Positions 58,623-64,000 of a stretch of DNA of 64,000 bases are shown in pieces. The DNA lies in NCBI RefSeq assembly GCF_003114835.2, contig NZ_AP025028.1, positions 1,259,501 to 1,323,500 on the forward strand. Direction: 5' to 3'. Every line of letters starts with the position of its first letter. The first letter of the stretch is position 1. This DNA is from Leptospira kobayashii. Lineage in GTDB: Bacteria; Spirochaetota; Leptospiria; Leptospirales; Leptospiraceae. The notes beneath the pieces were generated by a model. The model saw only the letters and a program-made list of their open reading frames with translations, made no database searches and was not told the origin of the DNA. A program made the translations under genes and the position numbers.

Positions 58623-59381
58623 AATCCTATATTACACAAAATTGTAGCTACAAAACACGAAGAAATTCTTCGCATCAACCTAACTTCCCTGCCCAAAAGG
58701 GAAGTTCCGGTTTATCCTTTTGCCAAAGCTTTAAAGCAGTCTTCTCTCACCATCATTGCGGAATGTAAAAAAGGCAGTCCTAGCGGGGGGGTGATCCGAC
58801 CGGATTATTCTCCTGTGGAAATTGCCAAACAGTATGAGATTTCCGGAGCGAGTGCCATTTCGGTTCTTACCGATGAAAATTATTTTTTCGGGTCGCTTTC
58901 TCACCTTCGCGATGTCAGTCGGGCAGTAAAAATCCCCGTCATCCGAAAGGACTTTATTCTGCATGAATCTCAAATTGAAGAGGCGTATGCAAACGGTGCC
59001 TCTGCCATTTTACTCATCGTTCGTATTTTGGAAAAATCCAGACTTGAAGAACTTTATCTTTACGCGAAAAAATTAGGGCTTGGCGTTTTGGTTGAAACTC
59101 ATAACCAAACAGAAGTCGAGACTTCTCTTTCTTTCGGAATGGATGTGATCGGGATCAATACTAGGGATTTGGATACATTTCAAATCCATTCCGGTTTGGT
59201 TCAGGAGATGGCCGACTTGATTCCCAAAGATTTGGTTCGGGTTGCCGAGTCGGGTGTGCATTCCTACCAGGATTTGATCCAATATGAAGGAGTTGTGGAT
59301 TCCGTGCTTGTCGGAACTTATTTTATGAAACAATCCAATATCGCTTCCGCTTACGAAACCTTAACCAAACCGAATTCTTAG
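58620..59381 (+). CDS. trpC: Indole-3-glycerol phosphate synthase (non-canonical ACG start proposed)
   Basis: About 253 residues, the normal length. It closes the indole ring in tryptophan synthesis. The catalytic acid and lysine lie in IIAECKKGSPSGG, followed by VLTDENYFFGS, IRKDFILHESQI, GINTRDLD and VAESGVHSY. The first standard-type start (GTG at 58791) lies just after the catalytic AECKKGSPS motif and would remove it, so it cannot make an active enzyme. I therefore propose ACG at 58620, behind a good ribosome-binding site. The other tryptophan genes are not in the window; the STAS gene directly precedes it. Confidence 0.9.
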   Translation, partial: TNPILHKIVATKHEEILRINLTSLPKREVPVYPFAKALKQSSLTIIAECKKGSPSGGVIRPDYSPVEIAKQYEISGASAISVLTDENYFFGSLSHLRDVSRAVKIPVIRKDFILHESQIEEAYANGASAILLIVRILEKSRLEELYLYAKKLGLGVLVETHNQTEVETSLSFGMDVIGINTRDLDTFQIHSGLVQEMADLIPKDLVRVAESGVHSYQDLIQYEGVVDSVLVGTYFMKQSNIASAYETLTKPNS

Positions 59382-59477
59382 ACCAAACGAGGAGCGCTCA
59401 TACGCATCCTACCTGCCTGTAACAAGTTTATTCTCTCATGCCATTCCTTGCAGAAACCACCTGGAAACGAATATAAA

Positions 59478-59646
59478 GTCAAAAAGGCGAACTTATTTGA
59501 ATAAAATTTCCGGAAATGATCGGATCGCTTTACAAAGAAAAGGTGGTGTGGTAGAGAGAACTCATTGGGTGGCGGGTGTAGTTCCCCACCCTGAATCGGG
59601 CGGGGATACCAGAATCAAATCCAAAACTGCCGAAGCATCCGAAGAA
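59478..59646 (+). repeat. Dispersed repeat family A, subfamily 1, copy 3
   Basis: GTCAAAAAGGCGAACTT, stem ATCGCTTT/AAAGGTGGT, ACTCATTGGGTGGCGGGT, hairpin CCCCACCC-TGAATC-GGGCGGGG, GATACCA and CATCCGAAGAA. It matches copy 4335-4506; two changes in the stem keep it paired through G-U. It lies in the 404-bp gap between trpC and the SET gene, about 97 nt after trpC. A 78-codon open frame runs through it but is not credible as a gene. The rest of the gap shows no other feature. Confidence 0.75.
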
Positions 59647-59785
59647 CCCACCCAGGTGCCGGAAAAAAACGAATCTAAGAAAGATTCCAAAAGAAATAAG
59701 AATTTAATCTTTACAAAAATTATACTCGTTTGATTCGTTTAGTTGCTCTAACTCTGCCAAAGCGCATAAAAACAAGAACACCCTC

Positions 59786-60340
59786 ATGATTCATCCTGAT
59801 ACATTTGTCCAACCCACCGATCGAGGTATGGGACTTTTCGCAAGCCGTGATTTTGCCCGGGGAGAAATCCTTTGGATCCTAGATGACCATGATATCAAAA
59901 TTGATTTGGATACTTTTGAAACCATTGATGAAAAACAAAAAGTAAAGTTCAACATCTACGGGTATTTGGATTTTCAAAAAAGAGTCATTGTCCCATGGGA
60001 TGAAGGAAAGTATGTGAACCACTCCTGTGATCCCAATTCCACCGGTTTATTGCAATATGACAACGTCAGTCTCGCTCTCCGAGACATCAAAGCGGGGGAA
60101 GAGATTGTGGAGGACTACGGCAGCTATTTTGGCCATTTCGAGTCCTTTGAGTGTCGTTGCGGTTCTCCGAATTGCAGAGGATTGATTTCTGAACATCACA
60201 AATTCAAAGCGGATTTGCGGATCAATCTGAAGGATATTTCCGATCGGCTGAAGTCCTTTGATCAATACTTACTGCGAATCGAAACTTTTGAAAATAGAGA
60301 GTTTTTAAAAGTTTTGGAAGCAGTCGAAGTTTCCGCCTAA
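59786..60340 (+). CDS. SET-domain protein (putative protein lysine methyltransferase)
   Basis: 184 residues. A compact SET domain with all usual motifs: RGMGLFASRDFARGE at the start, YVNHSCDPNS (NHSC at 78-81) and EDYG (109-112), plus a post-SET cysteine set C123, C125, C130 in FECRCGSPNCRG. SET enzymes methylate lysines with SAM and are best known from eukaryotic histones; several bacteria carry them. The substrate is unknown. A C-terminal tail (about 140-184) is helical. It stands alone. Confidence 0.88.
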   Translation: MIHPDTFVQPTDRGMGLFASRDFARGEILWILDDHDIKIDLDTFETIDEKQKVKFNIYGYLDFQKRVIVPWDEGKYVNHSCDPNSTGLLQYDNVSLALRDIKAGEEIVEDYGSYFGHFESFECRCGSPNCRGLISEHHKFKADLRINLKDISDRLKSFDQYLLRIETFENREFLKVLEAVEVSA

Positions 60341-60346
60341 GAAAAA

Positions 60347-61453
60347 CTAAAATAACCCGGGAAGGATTTCTTCATCTTTCTTTGTTTTGATCTGAAACTT
60401 TTCCGGGATATGAAATAGTTCGGTTTCTAGGATCTTGGGTCCTTTGGTAAGACCTGTTTGTTTTCGGATCAATTGAAATCTGGCCCGTAAAAGTTCCGCA
60501 TACTTTCCCGTCCCAGTCATGCGTTGTTTAAAATCCGATTGGTAGAGTTTTCCTTCCCGAGTATCCCGGATGAGTCCTAGCACCTTGTCTTTTTTCAAGG
60601 GGTAGTGTTCGGAAAGCCAACCTTCGAAGAGAGGAGCCACTTCGTAGGGAAGTCTTACTAAAATCATAACTGCAAATGAAATTCCGTTTTCTTTTCCCAA
60701 ACGAACAATGGATTCCATTTCGTGATCGTTTAAAAAAGGAATCACCGGAGCAAACATCAGTATAATAGGAACACCGACCCTGGAAAGTCCTGCAATCGCC
60801 TCCATTCTTTTGTTAGGTGATGCTGTTCTTGGTTCCAATTTCGACCAAAGTTCTTTGTCCAAAGTTGTAACGGAAACGCAAACTTGGATGAGATTCAATT
60901 TTGCCATCTCACTCAAAATATCCAAATCTCTCAAAATCAAAGACGACTTTGTAATGATCTGTACCGGCTGACCAAACTCAAGGCATGTTTTCAGAATCTT
61001 TCTTGTATTTTCCGTCTTTCTTTCGATCGGTTGGTAGGGATCCGTTGCGGTCCCAAGTAGGATCGGCTCGACTTTTCCTTTTCTTCGTTTTAAATCCCTT
61101 ATCAAAACTTCCTCTACATTGTGTTTGATAAAGATTTTGGATTCAAAATCGATGCCGGGAGATAAATCCACATAAGAATGATTAGGTCTTGCAAAACAGT
61201 AAATGCATCCGTGCTCACACCCTCTGTAAGGATTGATGCTTGACCCGTGAGGAATATCAGGGGAATCATTGGATGTGATCAGTGTTTTGGGAAATTCGGA
61301 AAAGAACTCGGTTTTGATCGAAGGCAAATCTTCTTCCGGAGATTGATCTTCCTGCCAATCTTCCCGCAAAACGGTTGTAAATCGACCAGGAACCGAGGAA
61401 AACGTTCCTCTCCTGGGTTTCGGTTTCTCCGTCTTTTTTTCACCATCGTTCAT
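60347..61453 (-). CDS. PA0069-family radical SAM protein
   Basis: 368 residues. The cluster motif CEHGCIYC gives C79, C83 and C86, preceded by SSINPYRG and followed by FARPNHSY; TDPYQPIE and KSSLILRDLDIL are typical of the PA0069/SplB-like group. Function is unknown; a spore-photoproduct-lyase-like DNA or nucleotide repair role has been considered for relatives. It is convergent with the SET gene (6 nt apart). The ATG at 61453 is preceded by a weak ribosome-binding site. Confidence 0.88.
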   Translation of the reverse strand: MNDGEKKTEKPKPRRGTFSSVPGRFTTVLREDWQEDQSPEEDLPSIKTEFFSEFPKTLITSNDSPDIPHGSSINPYRGCEHGCIYCFARPNHSYVDLSPGIDFESKIFIKHNVEEVLIRDLKRRKGKVEPILLGTATDPYQPIERKTENTRKILKTCLEFGQPVQIITKSSLILRDLDILSEMAKLNLIQVCVSVTTLDKELWSKLEPRTASPNKRMEAIAGLSRVGVPIILMFAPVIPFLNDHEMESIVRLGKENGISFAVMILVRLPYEVAPLFEGWLSEHYPLKKDKVLGLIRDTREGKLYQSDFKQRMTGTGKYAELLRARFQLIRKQTGLTKGPKILETELFHIPEKFQIKTKKDEEILPGLF

Positions 61454-61539
61454 ACAGATTTATAAATCTATATGAATACTAATCATTTGTAAAGTATTTA
61501 TTTTTGACTCAAACGGGCCTGAGGCTCATTTATATAGTT

Positions 61540-61553
61540 ATCCACCCGCCACC
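61540..61553 (-). repeat. Short fragment related to repeat family A
   Basis: Minus strand GGTGGCGGGTGGAT is identical to 14 bases in the middle-to-tail part of the copy at 44604-44745. The head motif and hairpin are absent, so it is a fragment or a chance match. Confidence 0.25.
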
Positions 61554-61618
61554 GGAGCTTTGTATTTGCATAATGGGAAGCAATGCAGGCATGGCGTTGA
61601 TTGGTTTTTTTATGATTT

Positions 61619-62557
61619 TTATTGTTCCACGCAAGCAAGTACATTGAAACTGCCGCAGCTGCCTCCACCGTTGGACTTAATATTGGTACTAGAAGCTTGA
61701 CCGGCACCTCCTGTTCCTGTCCAAAGAGAGCAACTTCCTGTTCCGTGTTGCAACCAATCTCCTCCCGTAGAAAGTCCGGTCCAAACTGTGAGGGTTCCGG
61801 CGGAGCTGATATCTGCGGTTTGAACTAAGAGCCCCAAACTATCCGCCGCACCGATCGAAACCGAATCTGCGGCGCGAATATAAGTTGTGTTTGGTTTTAA
61901 TACCCAATCTTTATGTTCCGCGAGACCGGATGTGGCGCAATTGGAGGAAGTACAGGCAATCCGATTCGTTGCATCAACAATCAAACTCTTATAGATGGAA
62001 GCGGACGGTGTGGTCGGTTTATTCGCGTCTATCTGGCATTTCGAATCCGCTCCGGAAATCCCCGACAAAGCTGCCGTATAAGTTGTCGCGGTTAAGAACA
62101 TTTTGCACGGACTGCAAACCGGAGTAGCAGTTGCCTCTGACGAAGCATTGCTTTCCCCGCTTGCATTTACCGCGACCAGAATGTAATAATAGGAAGTATT
62201 ATTCACAATAGATGAATGTGTGTAAGGTGAAGAAATGTTTGCAATCCGGATGCCATTTGTTTTTGATACTCCTGTAGTGGTTCCGTAATAAATTGCATAG
62301 GACGTAGCGCCTGTTACTTCTTTCCAAGACAAAGTATTTTGAGTATTTCCCGCCTGAATGGTAGGTGCTTCCGGCGCGGAAATATTTCGGGAAGACGGGC
62401 AGAGGACGGAAACTTGCCCCAAAAGGCATTTCAGCTCTTCCGTTGCCAAATAGGATTTGTTTCCAAAATCCTGAGCATTATCGAATTCCAATTTTTGACA
62501 GGCGGTGAAAATAAGAACGAAGCAAACAATGATAAGTAAATTTTTACTTTTTCTCAT
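61619..62557 (-). CDS. Fibronectin III / DUF1554 lipoprotein (Leptospira type)
   Basis: 312 residues. The signal sequence ends VLIFTACQK, acylated cysteine C20. A fibronectin type III domain follows (about 58-145; APEAPTIQAGNTQNTLSW, YYYILVAVNASGESNAS), then a cysteine-rich domain (150-312) of the DUF1554 type, ending GSCGSFNVLACVEQ, seen mostly in leptospiral surface proteins; it contains repeated WTGLSTGGDW-like C-type-lectin-fold features. It is probably surface exposed. The binding target is unknown. It stands alone between convergent or tandem minus-strand genes. Confidence 0.85.
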   Translation of the reverse strand: MRKSKNLLIIVCFVLIFTACQKLEFDNAQDFGNKSYLATEELKCLLGQVSVLCPSSRNISAPEAPTIQAGNTQNTLSWKEVTGATSYAIYYGTTTGVSKTNGIRIANISSPYTHSSIVNNTSYYYILVAVNASGESNASSEATATPVCSPCKMFLTATTYTAALSGISGADSKCQIDANKPTTPSASIYKSLIVDATNRIACTSSNCATSGLAEHKDWVLKPNTTYIRAADSVSIGAADSLGLLVQTADISSAGTLTVWTGLSTGGDWLQHGTGSCSLWTGTGGAGQASSTNIKSNGGGSCGSFNVLACVEQ

Positions 62558-62610
62558 TGTCTATCCGACGAATTAAATTTCCGGAATCTGCTTCGATCTT
62601 TTCTTTGAAT

Positions 62611-64000
62611 TTAAGCTTGGTTGGACACCTCTTTCGCCAATCCGGAAAGATTCAGGATTTCATGGGAATTCTTTCTACTGGTTTTGCATAATTCTTCGTT
62701 GTGCAAAAAAGACTGTCCGTAACTGGGAATCATCTCTTTTAGTTTGGAAGTCCATTCTTTTGATTTGATTTTTTCCCCGAAACAATCGGAAAGAACTTCG
62801 AGCATGATTGAAACGGAAGTGGATGCTCCGGGAGAAGCTCCAAGCAAGGCCGCCAAACTTCCGTCAGATGCCGAAACCACCTCGGTACCGAATTCCAAAA
62901 CTCCACCTTCTTCCTTGTCTTCTTTGATGATCTGTACTCTTTGTCCGGCAACAACCAATTCCCAATCTTCCGATTTTACATCGGGAAAATATTCCTTTAA
63001 TGCATGAATGCGGTCTTCGTGGGATTGCATTGCTTGCGAAATCAAATACTTGGTCAAAGGAAGATTGTGCATTCCTGCCGATAACATCGGGAAAATATTA
63101 TCAAATTCCAATGACTTCACCAGATCCAGATAAGATCCTCTTTTTAAAAACTTTGTGCTGAATCCCGCATAAGGTCCGAATAATAGCTCTTTTTTGCCGC
63201 CTATGATTCTTGTATCCAAATGGGGAACGGACATAGGAGGAGAACCTACGGAAGCCTTGCCATATACTTTTGCAAAATGAGCTTCGATAACATCTCTGTT
63301 TTTGCATCTCAGCCATTGTCCGCTGACAGGAAATCCTCCGAAACCGGCGGCTTCCGGGATATCCGATTTCTCAAGCAAAGGAAGAGAACCGCCGCCCGCA
63401 CCGATGAATACAAAGTTCGCTTCATGGTGTTCTTTTTCGTGGGTCAGTAAATTGGTGGAAGTCAGATTCCAAAGCCCGTCCTTGTCCCGTTCCAGATCTT
63501 TTACATTTTCATAGTATTGAACATGAACCCCTTCCAAACTTGCCAGATAATTAAATATAGCCTTTGTTAACGTTCCAAAATCCACATCCGTTCCCAAATC
63601 CATCTTGGTACCTGCCACTTGAACATTCGGATCTCTTCCTTTCATTACGAGAGGCATCCAATCCGCCAATTCGTTCCGATCTTCCGAATACTCAAGCTCT
63701 GCAAATAATGGTTCTTTTGTGAGTGCTTCGTATCTTTTCTTTAGAAAGGAAACATTCTCTTCTCCCCAAACAAAACTAAAGTGGGGAACATGATGGATAA
63801 AACTTTCGGGGGACAGGACTTTTTTTTCTTTTACAAGATAGGCCCAAAATTCTTTCGAAACTTCATAGGAAGAAGCTATGTTCAAAGCTTTTTTCACATT
63901 GATGGAACCGTCGGGTTCTTCCGTTGTATAATTCAATTCGCAAAAGGCGGAATGTCCCGTTCCCGCATTATTCCATGCATTGGAACTTTCTCTTGCAGCA
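62611..64000 (-). CDS. mqo: Malate:quinone oxidoreductase (5' end outside window)
   Basis: At least 463 residues, cut by the right edge at its N-terminus. In-frame sequence beyond the first visible start-like codon still reads ESSNAWNNAGTGHSAFCELNY, the conserved Mqo block, so the true start lies beyond 64000. Other motifs: FVFIGAGGGSLPLL, GFPVSGQWLRC and LGASPGASTSVSIMLEVL. A membrane-associated FAD enzyme that oxidises malate to oxaloacetate and passes electrons to quinone in the TCA cycle. Confidence 0.95.
   Translation of the reverse strand, partial: AARESSNAWNNAGTGHSAFCELNYTTEEPDGSINVKKALNIASSYEVSKEFWAYLVKEKKVLSPESFIHHVPHFSFVWGEENVSFLKKRYEALTKEPLFAELEYSEDRNELADWMPLVMKGRDPNVQVAGTKMDLGTDVDFGTLTKAIFNYLASLEGVHVQYYENVKDLERDKDGLWNLTSTNLLTHEKEHHEANFVFIGAGGGSLPLLEKSDIPEAAGFGGFPVSGQWLRCKNRDVIEAHFAKVYGKASVGSPPMSVPHLDTRIIGGKKELLFGPYAGFSTKFLKRGSYLDLVKSLEFDNIFPMLSAGMHNLPLTKYLISQAMQSHEDRIHALKEYFPDVKSEDWELVVAGQRVQIIKEDKEEGGVLEFGTEVVSASDGSLAALLGASPGASTSVSIMLEVLSDCFGEKIKSKEWTSKLKEMIPSYGQSFLHNEELCKTSRKNSHEILNLSGLAKEVSNQA

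Noticed and set aside
58791..59381. trpC starting at GTG 58791
   Set aside because: It removes the catalytic AECKKGSPS motif, which is intact in the same frame upstream.
59497..59733. 78-codon open frame between trpC and the SET gene
   Set aside because: It runs through repeat copy 3, has no ribosome-binding site or family resemblance, and its frame is not kept in the other repeat copies.
61498..61707. 69-codon frame at the 3' end of the DUF1554 gene
   Set aside because: It overlaps the real gene in another frame and has no recognisable features.

Overview
The window looks like a chromosomal segment of a Leptospira species, most likely from the saprophyte-type part of the genus. The genus call rests on several things seen together: a fibronectin-III/DUF1554 lipoprotein of a leptospiral type, a HemC-HemD fusion inside a long heme operon, an EF-G of the spirochaete/mitochondrial EFG1 class, spirochaetal flagellar hook genes, relaxed lipoprotein signal sequences, and an AT-rich background with many GTG/TTG starts. 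The saprophyte-like placement is only an inference, from the full sulfate uptake and assimilation set.

Layout. 1-4098 (minus): LysM/degenerate-M23 protein, amidohydrolase, a cyclic-nucleotide-binding/TPR fusion, a Crp-like protein, tRNA-Arg(CCT) and prmC (cut by the left edge). 4099-4740 is a gene-free stretch rich in structured DNA: a GC-rich block, a dispersed repeat, terminators and a 95-nt element with 16-bp inverted ends. 4741-6858 is fusA (minus). 6982-11826 (plus): a TrkH/KtrB transporter, an unknown membrane protein, a UbiA-type prenyltransferase, a membrane thioredoxin and an unknown protein. 11815-12699 is a receiver-like protein (minus). 12760-18267 (plus): a PhaR-like regulator, a HEAT protein, cysK, topA and hemH. 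18325-26624 (minus) is the tight operon hemA-hemCD-hemB-hemL-hemE-hemN-hemG. Then come msrB, a small TPR-like protein, the RNase P RNA gene and a lipoprotein.

28972-43825 is mostly sulfur metabolism: siroheme synthesis (precorrin-2 dehydrogenase and SUMT) divergent from sulfite reductase cysJI, then cysHDN and the sulfate ABC transporter sbp-cysTWA, with a BASS transporter, a TauD-like dioxygenase and a DCC protein between. Sulfate is imported, activated to APS by CysDN, reduced by a [4Fe-4S] CysH, reduced to sulfide by siroheme-dependent CysJI, and fixed by CysK; HemC-HemD supplies uroporphyrinogen III for both heme and siroheme. The cysH and sbp promoters share a palindrome with core CAATKTATTG at nearly the same distance from the start codon.

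44905-48636 is fliK-flgD-flgE, followed by a TPR protein with a possible methyltransferase-like C-terminus, a polytopic membrane protein and a GAF/HD-GYP protein with a large insertion. The right end carries lipoproteins, two STAS proteins, murD, trpC, a SET-domain protein, a PA0069-type radical SAM protein, the DUF1554 lipoprotein and mqo (cut by the right edge).

Less ordinary features: five copies of a dispersed structured repeat (family A), two inverted copies of a second GC-rich repeat (family B), two essential-type genes (topA, trpC) whose full-length frames have no ATG/GTG/TTG start but carry ATC and ACG behind Shine-Dalgarno sequences, and the cys operator pair. No CRISPR array, insertion sequence, prophage or defence island was seen.
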